Source: JBAZYK01 sp964582265 (GTDB lineage Bacteria > Patescibacteriota > Gracilibacteria > UBA1369). Taken from it: a stretch of DNA of 64,000 nt. Below are positions 1-8,885 of the stretch, piece by piece. Below the pieces are notes generated by a model. The model ran no database searches, was not told where the DNA came from, and saw only the letters and a list, made by a program, of their open reading frames with translations. The stretch lies in contig CAZOQT010000002.1 of the NCBI GenBank assembly GCA_964582265.1, positions 1-64,000 on the forward strand, written 5' to 3'. The position numbers and the translations under genes are program-made. The stretch's first letter is position 1. Every line of letters begins with the position of its first letter.

Positions 1-1
1 G

Positions 2-1135
2 GTAAAAGTGACCAGTACGACTCAATTTTTTATGGAAAACTGCCCGTGTCCGATCATTGGCGTGACCGGGACAAAGGGCAAAGGCACGACTTCTACTTTG
101 ATCAACTTGATGCTGAAAGAGGCTGGTTTTGACGCATATCTTGGCGGAAATATCGGCCAATCGCCGCTGGAATTTTTGGATGAATTGAAGCCGAATTCAT
201 GGGTAGTACTGGAAATGTCCAGTTTTCAACTGCAGGATTTAAAAATTAGTCCGCATATTGCGGTGGTGTTGCATGTGAGCAGCGATCATCTGGATTATCA
301 TAAAGATGTGAACGAATATCGCGAGGCTAAAAGCGCGATTGTGAAGTTTCAGGGAGTGAATGATATTGCGATTTTTAATGAGGATTACAGCGAATCAAAA
401 TATTATATGGGGCTTACAAAAGGCACGATTATGACTGTGAGCAGGCAGCATGAGGTGGAGTCTGGGGCGTTTATTAAACGGGGCATGGAAGGCGGTGGAG
501 AAATTATGTTTAGATTGGGAATGAGTAGTTCCGTAGAAAAAATTGGCAAGGTTGATAAAGTGGCTTTAATTGGCGCACATCATCTGGAAAATGTTTTGCC
601 AGCAGTGACTGTGGCGCGTAATTTAGGTTTACCGATTTCGGTTATCCAAAAGGTGATTTATTCCTTTGCCGGACTGCCACATCGCCTTGAATTTGCCAAA
701 GAAATTGATGGCGTAAAATATTATAATGATTCATTTTCAACTACTCCGGACACAAGTATTGCGGCGACTTATGCCTTTAATAAGCCAGTTATTTTGATTG
801 CGGGAGGATCGGAAAAGTTTGCGGATTACACTGAATGGGGGATGGAATTGCAAAAAAATCCACTACTTAAAATGGTCTTATTGATGGGCACAACTGCACC
901 AAGAATGAAGCAGGCGTTGGAAAAAGCGGGGAATTTGCGCGATTCCGCAGCTACGGTGGGGAATTTGCAAATTGTTGATTGTGCCGACCTAAAAGACGCC
1001 TTAAATCAGGCCAAAAAGAGCGCCATTGCAGGAGATGTGGTTGTGATGTCACCGGCGGCGGCAAGTTTTGATCAATTTAAAAACTACAAAGAAAGAGGCC
1101 AAAAATTTAAGTCCATTGTGGAAAAGTTGAACTAA
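2..1135 (+). CDS. murD: UDP-N-acetylmuramoylalanine--D-glutamate ligase, 5'-truncated by window edge
   Basis: Cytoplasmic ATP-dependent ligase that adds D-Glu to UDP-MurNAc-L-Ala in peptidoglycan synthesis. The open frame runs off the left edge, so the true start and the N-terminal UDP-binding domain (about 90 residues in the family) lie outside. Visible are the Mur-ligase P-loop GTKGKGTT, the central-domain segment EMSSFQL, the SSDHLDYH region and the C-terminal 'GLPHRLEF' motif. The usual NDSKATN motif of MurD reads NDSFSTT here, a replacement at the normally conserved Lys. It ends in TAA six bases before the convergent flippase gene. The family is clear; MurD rather than another Mur ligase is chosen from the GLPHR..NDS context. 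Confidence 0.88.
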   Translation, partial: VKVTSTTQFFMENCPCPIIGVTGTKGKGTTSTLINLMLKEAGFDAYLGGNIGQSPLEFLDELKPNSWVVLEMSSFQLQDLKISPHIAVVLHVSSDHLDYHKDVNEYREAKSAIVKFQGVNDIAIFNEDYSESKYYMGLTKGTIMTVSRQHEVESGAFIKRGMEGGGEIMFRLGMSSSVEKIGKVDKVALIGAHHLENVLPAVTVARNLGLPISVIQKVIYSFAGLPHRLEFAKEIDGVKYYNDSFSTTPDTSIAATYAFNKPVILIAGGSEKFADYTEWGMELQKNPLLKMVLLMGTTAPRMKQALEKAGNLRDSAATVGNLQIVDCADLKDALNQAKKSAIAGDVVVMSPAAASFDQFKNYKERGQKFKSIVEKLN

Positions 1136-1140
1136 TTTTT

Positions 1141-2712
1141 TTACTGTGGACTGTCCATCGATTCGCCGGATTCTGACGTGGCTACGGCAGGAGCCGGCTT
1201 TCTTTTGCGAATCAAGTTGATCATGTCCGAAGTGATTGTTTTGGTAAGGAAAAGCATTCCAACATAAATAATTCCACCAATTGGAATTAGCAGAAGCAGG
1301 TTTTTATTTTCCATTATGGCATAGGTTGGTCTACGCAGGAAGTAGACACTTAAGCCCATAACAAGCGCACAAAAAGCCGACTTTAAAGCATTGCCAAAGC
1401 GCACTGTGAATTTTAGATAATGCTTGGCTATTAAATAAGAAGCTGTTGCGACGTAAAACTCTGTAATTACATTGCTGGCCGCTGCCGCTCTAACCCCATA
1501 GTAGGGAATAAAAATTAAATCCAGGATAATGGTCAAAACTGCTCCAAGCAAATTGCGTTTTAGAATGTCCATTTGGCGGTTATCGGCAATCAAAATAAAA
1601 CCGAATAAACTATTAATAAACGAGAAAGCCAGGGCAAAAATCAACACCTGCAAAATAATATCTGATCCGTAAAATCCAACAGCCAGATTACTCAAAAATT
1701 CCTGGCTACTAATAGCGTAAATAAGTGGGGTCGCCAAAACTACTGTTCCAGCAATAATTGGCATGCTGCCCATCACCAAAAAATCAAAAGAATACTGAAT
1801 TATTTTGTGATGATGTCCATCTTTATTAGCCAGAGACCTGGTTAAAAAAGGGAAAACCGAATTCATGAAATAAAGTGGAATAATACCTACTGTTTCCAAC
1901 ATGGTCATTGGCACACGATAAATACTTACATCATCGGTCGACTTCATTAATGAAAGCAAAATTGAACCTATGCGGAAATAAATTGTATTCAAAACTAGCG
2001 CGATGCCGTAAGGAAGAGCTTTAAGGATGACATCGGTAAAAAATTCTTTATCAAAACGATAGCGGATTTTGGTGAGTTTGGATGAGTAATAATAGGTAAT
2101 CGCCAGCATCACAAAATTGCCTACTGCTCCAGCCCAAACCATTTGATAAAGGCCTGCGACTTTATCTGTGGTATGCAAAACATAAATTACAAAAAGCATG
2201 TAAAGCACGTTTACAAGCTTACCGATGACAGAAGCTAACGAGTTGTACTCCATTTTTAAATATACCTGTAATACCGCGCAAATACTCGAAGTTAAAAGGT
2301 TGAAAATTGTAGCAATACCGGCAATGATAATGGCAAATGGGATGCTGGTATTTTGATATTGAGGAATAAAAAAAGCTGAAATAATTGCAACGCCCACCAT
2401 TAAAAAAGCCACAATTGTGCGCACGGACAAAACATTACCCATGATCATAGGAATCCTTTTTTCATCTTTTGCCATTTCACGAATACCAACAGTATAAAGC
2501 CCCAAATCGGCTACAATGCCAAAAAAAGCCAGGTACTCATAAGATGTCGCATATTCGCCAAACCCACTTTTGCCAAGATAATTAGTGGCAAGCTTTACGA
2601 CCACAATGCCAAGAACCATTATTATAGCTTTGCCTATAATTTGGGAAATGGTATTCCAAAAAATCTTGCGTGCGGTAGAGCTGGGTTGGGTGCGCGTGTT
2701 AGATTCAGACAT
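1141..2712 (-). CDS. Polysaccharide/lipid-linked sugar flippase (Wzx/MATE-like membrane protein)
   Basis: Integral membrane protein of about 523 residues with roughly 12-14 hydrophobic segments, the N-terminal part reading like the polysaccharide export family (TISQIIGKAI, then 'TNYLGKSGFGEYAT'). Members flip undecaprenyl-linked glycans or related precursors across the membrane. The C-terminal tail is hydrophilic and Ser/Glu rich. I chose the ATG at 2712 (MSESN) because it begins just before the conserved amphipathic N-terminus; an in-frame ATG at 2748 would add 12 residues. It converges on murD. The exact substrate cannot be read from sequence. Confidence 0.8.
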   Translation of the reverse strand: MSESNTRTQPSSTARKIFWNTISQIIGKAIIMVLGIVVVKLATNYLGKSGFGEYATSYEYLAFFGIVADLGLYTVGIREMAKDEKRIPMIMGNVLSVRTIVAFLMVGVAIISAFFIPQYQNTSIPFAIIIAGIATIFNLLTSSICAVLQVYLKMEYNSLASVIGKLVNVLYMLFVIYVLHTTDKVAGLYQMVWAGAVGNFVMLAITYYYSSKLTKIRYRFDKEFFTDVILKALPYGIALVLNTIYFRIGSILLSLMKSTDDVSIYRVPMTMLETVGIIPLYFMNSVFPFLTRSLANKDGHHHKIIQYSFDFLVMGSMPIIAGTVVLATPLIYAISSQEFLSNLAVGFYGSDIILQVLIFALAFSFINSLFGFILIADNRQMDILKRNLLGAVLTIILDLIFIPYYGVRAAAASNVITEFYVATASYLIAKHYLKFTVRFGNALKSAFCALVMGLSVYFLRRPTYAIMENKNLLLLIPIGGIIYVGMLFLTKTITSDMINLIRKRKPAPAVATSESGESMDSPQ

Positions 2713-2804
2713 GAGAAAAATTATTTCTTTTTTGCGGTTTGATCGCATTTATGCGACCTGAATTATTCTACATGACAATTGGAGATGAACAAATTCTAAA
2801 TTTT

Positions 2805-2813
2805 TGCTAGAAT
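2805..2813 (+). promoter_or_regulatory. Extended -10 promoter for prfB
   Basis: TGC followed by TAGAAT forms an extended -10 element about 60 bases upstream of prfB. No good -35 is present at 17 bp. The same TGn-TATAAT style recurs at 5953, 9955 and 54276 in this window. Confidence 0.45.
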
Positions 2814-2826
2814 GTATAAGGTGTTC

Positions 2827-2844
2827 GCCCCGCCAAGGCAGGGC
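2827..2844 (+). other. GC-rich stem-loop in the prfB leader
   Basis: GCCC/GGGC arms enclose a second GCC-AA-GGC helix, giving an 18-nt hairpin between the putative prfB promoter and its start. It is conspicuously GC-rich in AT-rich surroundings. No T-run follows, so it is not an ordinary terminator. Confidence 0.4.
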
Positions 2845-2882
2845 TCACATTTTATTTAATAAGCAGTCCTTTGGACCGCGTT

Positions 2883-3974
2883 ATGCACGAATACAAACAA
2901 AAACTAGAGACAATCCGCGAAGAAATTGACCACGCTTTAAAGGCCGTAAATATTGGCAACCTGAAAGAACGAGTAAAGGAATTGATGACCTTAACCCAGG
3001 CGGAGGGCTTTTGGAACGATCAAAATAAAGCACAAAAAACCAGTAAAGAACTAAGTGACTTGCAAAAAGAAATTGCGCGCTGGGAAAAAATCCAGAAGGA
3101 TTGTGATGAATTGGTGGCCCTTTTGCCGACTATTCATGTAGAAGAAGATGCCGCGAGTGGAGAGGAATTTAAGCAAATGGTGGCGGCGCTTGAAACAGAT
3201 TGGCACAAATTGGAAATTTCGACTTTCTTGAATGGCAAGTATGATAAATATAATGTTATTTTGTCTATTCACGCTGGAACAGGCGGCAAAGACGCGCATG
3301 ACTGGGCCGAAATGCTACTGCGTATGTACACACGCTACAGCGAAAAACAGGGATGGTCCGTGGAAGTTTTTGAAAAATCGATGGGGGAAGAAGTTGGCTT
3401 AAAATCTGCCACTTTAATGATTGAAGGATATTTGGCCTATGGTTACCTGAAAGGCGAAAATGGCGTACACAGATTGGTACGCCAATCTCCGTTTAACGCT
3501 AAACACTCGCGCGAAACCTCTTTTGCAAAAGTGGAGATTTTGCCAGAAATTCCGGAAGAACACATGCCCGACATTAAAAAAGAAGATTTGCGAATTGATA
3601 CATATAGATCTGGTGGAGCCGGTGGTCAAAACGTAAATAAAGTGGCTTCCGCAGTACGCATTACGCATATTCCAAGTGGAATTGTTGTAGCTTGTCAGGA
3701 TGAGCGAAGTCAGCTGCAAAACAAAGAGCGAGCCATGAAAATTTTGCATGCAAAGTTGATGGATTTAATGGAAAAACAGCAGGTGGCAGAAATTGAAGCA
3801 ATCAAAGGCGAACGCGTGGAAACTTCCTGGGGGAATCAGGTAAGATCTTATGTTTTGCATCCTTACACTATGGTGAAAGATCATCGCACAGATCACGAAG
3901 AACATGACGCATTAAGCGTATTGGATGGTGAATTAGACGGCTTTATTGAAGCAAGTCTAAAGGGGAAGAAGTAG
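2883..3974 (+). CDS. prfB: Peptide chain release factor 2
   Basis: Class I release factor that recognises UGA and UAA stops and triggers peptidyl-tRNA hydrolysis. With the ATG at 2883 it is 363 residues, normal for RF2. The anticodon-mimicking SPF tripeptide is at residues 202-204 and the catalytic GGQ at 247-249 inside 'SGGAGGQNVNKV'. An in-frame TTG at 2871 would add four residues. The protein aligns continuously through the place where many bacteria have a +1 programmed frameshift (the stretch before 'EGFWND'), and there is no internal TGA, so that control is absent. It ends in TAG and its last 32 bases overlap the convergent gene at 3943. Confidence 0.95.
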   Translation: MHEYKQKLETIREEIDHALKAVNIGNLKERVKELMTLTQAEGFWNDQNKAQKTSKELSDLQKEIARWEKIQKDCDELVALLPTIHVEEDAASGEEFKQMVAALETDWHKLEISTFLNGKYDKYNVILSIHAGTGGKDAHDWAEMLLRMYTRYSEKQGWSVEVFEKSMGEEVGLKSATLMIEGYLAYGYLKGENGVHRLVRQSPFNAKHSRETSFAKVEILPEIPEEHMPDIKKEDLRIDTYRSGGAGGQNVNKVASAVRITHIPSGIVVACQDERSQLQNKERAMKILHAKLMDLMEKQQVAEIEAIKGERVETSWGNQVRSYVLHPYTMVKDHRTDHEEHDALSVLDGELDGFIEASLKGKK

Positions 3975-4326
3975 GGACGGACAAGGCTTCTGGCTGAAAA
4001 TCTGCCCTGTTTATATCTAATAATATAGTTGCCAGCATATATCTAACTTTATCGCTAAGTTCATCAGGGTTAGTACCACTTAACTGAGATAATATTTCTT
4101 TTAGATGAGGATGTAGTCCATCGTCTGCTCCAGATGCCGAGTGATTTTCAAAAATACCAAGCGTGTGCCCAAGGTGTGGCCCTAAGCCGTTTTTAACAAA
4201 TTCGTTTACAACTGAGGCCGCTTTTTCTAGCGCTGCGGTTATAGAATGGACTGAGTTGTCGGCAGCGGCAGAATCCTTGGCTCTTGTTGTTTCAAATAAA
4301 TCAGATGTTGCTGTTTCTATGTGCAT
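3943..4326 (-). CDS. Hypothetical protein, 127 aa
   Basis: Unrecognised soluble, acidic protein of 127 residues, predicted mostly helical, with a His/Gly-rich patch (GPHLGHTLG) near residue 50. There is no signal peptide or membrane segment. It overlaps the 3' end of prfB by 32 bases in antiparallel fashion. A possible promoter lies just upstream (4352-4380). It is kept as a gene because it fills the otherwise empty space between prfB and proC with a single frame and its own A/T-rich leader. No function is proposed. Confidence 0.55.
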   Translation of the reverse strand: MHIETATSDLFETTRAKDSAAADNSVHSITAALEKAASVVNEFVKNGLGPHLGHTLGIFENHSASGADDGLHPHLKEILSQLSGTNPDELSDKVRYMLATILLDINRADFQPEALSVPTSSPLDLLQ

Positions 4327-4351
4327 ATAAAAGTGTAAAATTCAACTTGCG

Positions 4352-4380
4352 TATTTTATACTTTTATATTCAAAAGTCAA
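4352..4380 (-). promoter_or_regulatory. Possible promoter for the 127-aa gene
   Basis: On the minus strand TTGACT is followed by N17 and AAAATA; a better-looking TATAAA overlaps but would sit only 14 bp from the -35. The GTATTTTATAC palindrome lies on the -10. Confidence 0.3.
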
Positions 4381-4393
4381 GCATTTAAGTTGG

Positions 4394-5176
4394 CTAAATT
4401 GTTTCATCTGCTCTTTTGCGCCCCTGATCAATTCCTTTTTCAAAAATTTGAGCTAATTTCTTTTTTTTAAAAAATTTAAAAACGGCTTCTGTAGTACCAC
4501 CTTTAGAAGTAACTGCCTTGCGCCAGTTCTTTGCGGAAATTTTATTTTGCTGAAAAACCATGGCCGCGCCAATGAAAGTTTTTTGAGCAAGAAGTTTTGC
4601 CTGTTCATCTGTGAACCCCATTTTTTTGGCCTTCTCTTCCAGTAATTCGCAGATGTAAAAAAAGTAAGCCGGACCAGATCCGCTTAAAGGAGTTAGTGCG
4701 TTTAGCGCCTTTTCATTTTTTAATTCGATATCTTCGCCCAAGGCAGAAAATATTTTTTTGACCAATTTTTTATCTGTTTTAGAAAGCTCTTTCGTACATA
4801 CCCAACCTGTTAAACCAGCCTCAACCTGCGCAGACAAATTGGGCATAGATCTAACAATTCTTTTGCTGCCAGTTGTTTGTTTTAAAATTTTCAATGGCAC
4901 ACGCGCCATGATGGAAATGACTATTTTTTTATCCATTTGGACCTTAAGCAAACGGCAAAAATCCAAAAAAGACTCGGGCTTCACGGCTAAAATAATGACA
5001 TCAGCCTGCGAAATAATCTTATTGGCATCTATAGAAAAATTCTTTGCCCCAAGAGCTTTCATCTTGGATAAATTGTGATCACACAGTAGCAAATTGTGAA
5101 TGGAAAAATGTTTGGTGAGCCCTTTAAAAAATGCTCCGCCCATATTACCAGCGCCAATAATTGCAATTTTAGACAT
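4394..5176 (-). CDS. proC: Pyrroline-5-carboxylate reductase
   Basis: NAD(P)H-dependent last step of proline synthesis (P5C to L-proline), cytoplasmic. From the ATG at 5176 it is 260 residues, the usual family length, and starts with the Rossmann motif 'IAIIGAGNMGGA' at residues 4-15. The C-terminal family signature is visible as 'LTPLSGSGPAYFF' followed by 'VTSKGGTTEA'. The open frame extends 22 codons further upstream but that stretch precedes the conserved N-terminus and is hydrophobic and unrelated. It is divergent from def. Confidence 0.93.
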   Translation of the reverse strand: MSKIAIIGAGNMGGAFFKGLTKHFSIHNLLLCDHNLSKMKALGAKNFSIDANKIISQADVIILAVKPESFLDFCRLLKVQMDKKIVISIMARVPLKILKQTTGSKRIVRSMPNLSAQVEAGLTGWVCTKELSKTDKKLVKKIFSALGEDIELKNEKALNALTPLSGSGPAYFFYICELLEEKAKKMGFTDEQAKLLAQKTFIGAAMVFQQNKISAKNWRKAVTSKGGTTEAVFKFFKKKKLAQIFEKGIDQGRKRADETI

Positions 5177-5302
5177 AATCCAAGAAAAAAAATAATCATA
5201 ATGAATAAGTTTTTTGGGACATAAAAGTAGTCTGTAAGCCAAGGAAATATACTACATAAAAATTTTTATGAAAAGAAAAGTGCCTTGTTATTTTTTAAAG
5301 CT

Positions 5303-5331
5303 TTGACTAAAATTTCAGCACAATTTAGTGA
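5303..5331 (+). promoter_or_regulatory. Promoter for def
   Basis: TTGACT and TAGTGA separated by exactly 17 bp, 26 bp upstream of the def start. Confidence 0.5.
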
Positions 5332-5356
5332 TCAATAGCTTATTCAAACCCAATCT

Positions 5357-5851
5357 ATGGCAAGACTAAAAATGGAGCGTGGCAAAGATAATCCGATACT
5401 TAGAACTGTTTCTGCCGAAGTGAAAAAAATCGACAAAAAACTTTTAAAGTTCATTGACGACATGAAAGAAACAATGTTGCTGGAAAATGGCGTAGGGCTT
5501 GCCGCTCCACAGGTTGGGGTCAATATTAGAGTTGTGATTTGCATGTTTAATTATGACACACCGCATGAAGTGATTGTGCCAATGATTAATCCGGTTATTG
5601 CAAGTAAGTCGGCAGAAATGAATTTGCACGAAGAAGGTTGTTTAAGTTTGCCAAAACAGTTTGATAGCATTGCCAGACACAGCGCTTTAACAGTTAAATT
5701 TTTGGACGTAAAAGGGCGTACTCAAGTTTTGAAATTGAAAGATTTTAACGCGCGTGTGGTGCAGCACGAGGTCGATCACATTAACGCGCATTTGTATATT
5801 GATCACCTGAACGACGCCGAAACCTTAAGGCTTAAATTAAATTCCAAATAG
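5357..5851 (+). CDS. def: Peptide deformylase
   Basis: Metalloenzyme that removes the N-formyl group from nascent proteins. All three motifs are present: GVGLAAPQ from residue 45, EEGCLS with metal-binding Cys95, and HEVDH with His137, Glu138 and His141. At 164 residues it is a typical bacterial length. The start is an ATG without a Shine-Dalgarno sequence. A possible promoter is at 5303. It is followed by a 170-bp spacer carrying the promoter of the next large gene. Confidence 0.95.
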   Translation: MARLKMERGKDNPILRTVSAEVKKIDKKLLKFIDDMKETMLLENGVGLAAPQVGVNIRVVICMFNYDTPHEVIVPMINPVIASKSAEMNLHEEGCLSLPKQFDSIARHSALTVKFLDVKGRTQVLKLKDFNARVVQHEVDHINAHLYIDHLNDAETLRLKLNSK

Positions 5852-5952
5852 TTTTTTTGGCCTGGGAAAGGCTTTTGAAAGAGATTTAGAAATGATGGAT
5901 GATTAGTCTGCGATGTGTTATTTGATGTCCCCTTTTAAAATTGGGCGATTTT

Positions 5953-5961
5953 TGGTATAAT
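5953..5961 (+). promoter_or_regulatory. Extended -10 promoter for the 941-aa gene
   Basis: TGG plus a perfect TATAAT; the expected -35 position is only weakly matched (TTTTAA). Predicted leader is about 54 nt. Confidence 0.5.
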
Positions 5962-6021
5962 AATATGATTAATAACCCTAAATAGGATTGAAATGGGTGA
6001 GGGCCAAAATAAAAACTAAAA

Positions 6022-8847
6022 ATGAAAACACATTTTTTTGCGCAAAACAGATTGGTATTTAATACGGATCCAGGTAGTGGTGGCGCAGGCGAATTGCCTG
6101 AACATGAGTTTGTGACGCGCCGAATAAATCAGCTTGGCGCTAAGCCTAATCTGACAAAAAAAGAATTTGATGAAGCAGTGGATGAAACAGCAAAGAGAGT
6201 ATTAGCCTACGCATCTGATAGAGGACATAATCCCTATGAGCTGCAGACAAAAATTCAGGCATTAAAAAATAAGCAGCAAGTTGAAAGTGCTGGGCTTGAT
6301 ACTCGCGATGACAAAGAAAAGGTTGTAGATGGAGCAAAAAAAGAATTCAAAGCAATTTTAAGAAGCGTTGATGCCTCAAAAGATGCCATATTTGATAAGC
6401 AACGTAAATTTGCGGAAGATCTGGCTGATCCAAAAGATGAAGGGATCGCGGATTATGAGGACGGTTGGAGCGAAGAGGACAAAGAAGGAAATACATATAA
6501 AAATGTAGTTGGTTTTTTGCATGGATTAGCCATGTATGACCAAAGTTATGCGAATGAATATTATAAAAAATTCAAAAATGCGTATGAACATTCAGACGAT
6601 GGTTTTAATTTAAATTTTGATAAGGAGCTTAAAAATGATGCGGTACTTAAAATCATGAATTATGATGAATATAAGGAAGAAGTTGATTCATTGTCTATTG
6701 ATGCACGTGGGAAGGCATATTTAGTTGGTTTTTTTGAAGGTGCAAAAAGAAAATATCCAGAAAAAGCAGAGCAATTTATCAGCGAAATACTTGGAAAAAT
6801 ACGAGGAGGTATAGAAGTTGTAACAGATGGCAAAAAAGAAACTAAACGCTTTGAAGCTAATTGGGACAAAGACAAAGATTTATTTGATAAACTTCCTTCT
6901 TTGGAACAAGAAGAGGCAAGTTTGGCCTTATGGAAGAGACAGGTGGAAGATTTTAAAGCGAGAGCATTGAAATCTAAACAGGCACTTGGTTTTGATTTTG
7001 AACACGGGGGAGTAATTGAAGATTTGTTAAAACCTGGATTTATAGAAAAAATCAGCACATCCAGCATGGCACAAAGCTTACTGAATCGAGCAGAAGCAGA
7101 ATTACAAAAGTCCGAAATCAGACATAAGGTTTCAGTTTTAAGAGATAAAGCTATAAAAATCAGGAAAGAATATAATTTGGATTACTCTCGTTATCCTGCC
7201 CTTTTGGAAATTTTAGATATTCGCGGTGATTGGGGATCACTAAATTCAAAAATGGATTCTTTATTAACAGATGAAGATAAAAAGACATCTAGCGGCGGAG
7301 AAAAAAATGCTGATGAACTTACCGCAGTTAAATATGAAAAATTTAATGCAAAATTGACCGATGCTGAAGCCCAATTAGCACGAGCTGCAGCTGAAGGAAA
7401 AAGGGCAAATGAAATGGCTGCTGCTGGAGTACTTACAGGAATGAAAGCAGCTACAGAAAGTCCTGTGGGCCAAGCAAAGGCTAAAAGTGGCAGTGCTGGA
7501 GAAAAGGGCAATGAAAAAGGTGGTAAAGGCCGAAATAAGGGCTCTGACAAGGGGAATTCCACTCCAAGTACTGCTCCAACATCATCCGCAGAAAAAACAG
7601 CAGAAACAGTTGATCCAATTGCGCGTGACTGGAAAAAAGGTCACGAAGTTGCGATTGATCCGAATAAATACAGTGGAGAACTCACAATCAAGCCATCAAT
7701 TGTTTTGAACGGTAAAGTGGTCACCATAAATTTGATCCACACCCGCGACAAAGAAACCGGCAAGCAGGAAAGCCTGACTTTAGGTAAGGGAAATAAATTT
7801 AAATTGTTTAGCCCAAATGCGCTAGGGTGGGAAGTTAATGGACAAACCTATCTTTGGATTGATTACGCCGATGGTGGACACATGATTTTGGCCAATGCAG
7901 TTAAAAAAGCCAGTACCGAAACAGGATCGGAAAAAGAAAAAACGTCTGCAGAAAGAGCAGATTTAAGTGACAGCGAACGTGAAGCGTTAAAACTTCAAAG
8001 AAAATATAAATGGCTTGGAAGAGTACAGCCAAATCTTGTTTATATTTTGAACGATATTGATAAAAATGCGAACAGTCCGGATGGCGTATCTTTTAAATTG
8101 CCATTTAATAATAGCGAGCTTGGCTTTCATTTAAGACGTGAAAATGATGTTTACATGGTCCATTATGACGGTGGAAAGGTCTTTTACAACACCAAAGAAC
8201 AAGCCATGACACATTTAAATGATGGTTCATTGATGTTAAAACTAAATAAAATGGTTTTAGCTGAGCCAAAGAGTTATGAAAAATACAAAGATAAAATGGG
8301 ATCGGTTTCAAAAGTTAAAGAAGTGAAAGATGAGGATGATCGCATAGATTTTGAGATGGGAAACATAGCTGTTTCTGTACGAGTTTTGCCTTTTGGACGC
8401 CTCCAGTATCGCGTTAAAGGAGACAACGTAAATTCTTACGGAGAAGACCTTAGAAATGGCGTTGCTGAGAATTTTGATGCTTTGGCAATTCAGTTGGGCC
8501 ACATTAAAAATTGGGCGAAAGAAGATGATCATTCTAAAAAAGAAACCGTTGCCGGAAAAACAGAAATTATTTTTGACAGTTTGACTGATCCTTACAGCTT
8601 TATTAGAGAGAGTAAAAAAATCGGTCGTGTTATTTCTTACAAACTAGACGATAACGAACATGCTAAAATCCGCTTAGATTGGGGTAAATCAGGCGAAGGC
8701 AGACTTAGTGTTTGGGGTTATGAAGGCAAATATTATTTCATTGTAAACGGAGGCGAGGTTAAGACCGGCAACACATTTGCAGAAATGATTGATGCGGTTG
8801 AGGCACTCAGAAAAAAAGAGGGCAAAGTTGAACAGGCAAATGTTTAA
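6022..8847 (+). CDS. P1: large protein with N-terminal R-L-V-F motif and three-repeat C-terminal module
   Basis: Unrecognised 941-residue protein without an obvious Sec signal or membrane helix. It begins with a short segment containing NRLVFN (residues 9-14) and a Gly-rich turn, also found in variant form at the N-termini of P2-P5. Residues about 20-460 are charged and helical. A low-complexity Gly/Lys/Ser/Thr/Pro linker covers about 480-545. A beta-rich segment (about 550-635) follows. The C-terminus holds three related units of about 70-90 residues starting near 668, 758 and 866; the last two begin with a K-x-G-x-V pattern. P3 has the same three units in the same order. It has its own promoter and is separated from the P2-P5 operon by the convergent FemAB gene. 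Confidence 0.85.
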   Translation: MKTHFFAQNRLVFNTDPGSGGAGELPEHEFVTRRINQLGAKPNLTKKEFDEAVDETAKRVLAYASDRGHNPYELQTKIQALKNKQQVESAGLDTRDDKEKVVDGAKKEFKAILRSVDASKDAIFDKQRKFAEDLADPKDEGIADYEDGWSEEDKEGNTYKNVVGFLHGLAMYDQSYANEYYKKFKNAYEHSDDGFNLNFDKELKNDAVLKIMNYDEYKEEVDSLSIDARGKAYLVGFFEGAKRKYPEKAEQFISEILGKIRGGIEVVTDGKKETKRFEANWDKDKDLFDKLPSLEQEEASLALWKRQVEDFKARALKSKQALGFDFEHGGVIEDLLKPGFIEKISTSSMAQSLLNRAEAELQKSEIRHKVSVLRDKAIKIRKEYNLDYSRYPALLEILDIRGDWGSLNSKMDSLLTDEDKKTSSGGEKNADELTAVKYEKFNAKLTDAEAQLARAAAEGKRANEMAAAGVLTGMKAATESPVGQAKAKSGSAGEKGNEKGGKGRNKGSDKGNSTPSTAPTSSAEKTAETVDPIARDWKKGHEVAIDPNKYSGELTIKPSIVLNGKVVTINLIHTRDKETGKQESLTLGKGNKFKLFSPNALGWEVNGQTYLWIDYADGGHMILANAVKKASTETGSEKEKTSAERADLSDSEREALKLQRKYKWLGRVQPNLVYILNDIDKNANSPDGVSFKLPFNNSELGFHLRRENDVYMVHYDGGKVFYNTKEQAMTHLNDGSLMLKLNKMVLAEPKSYEKYKDKMGSVSKVKEVKDEDDRIDFEMGNIAVSVRVLPFGRLQYRVKGDNVNSYGEDLRNGVAENFDALAIQLGHIKNWAKEDDHSKKETVAGKTEIIFDSLTDPYSFIRESKKIGRVISYKLDDNEHAKIRLDWGKSGEGRLSVWGYEGKYYFIVNGGEVKTGNTFAEMIDAVEALRKKEGKVEQANV

Positions 8848-8885
8848 TAGCTTTGCGTGGGTTTATGCTGGACGTATTTAACCGT

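Noticed and set aside
8..1135. murD as a complete gene starting with GTG at position 8
   Set aside because: The frame is open to the left edge and the N-terminal domain of the family is missing, so the gene is cut by the window.
3051..3749. Antisense open frames inside prfB
   Set aside because: prfB is unmistakable and the opposite frames have no protein-like composition.
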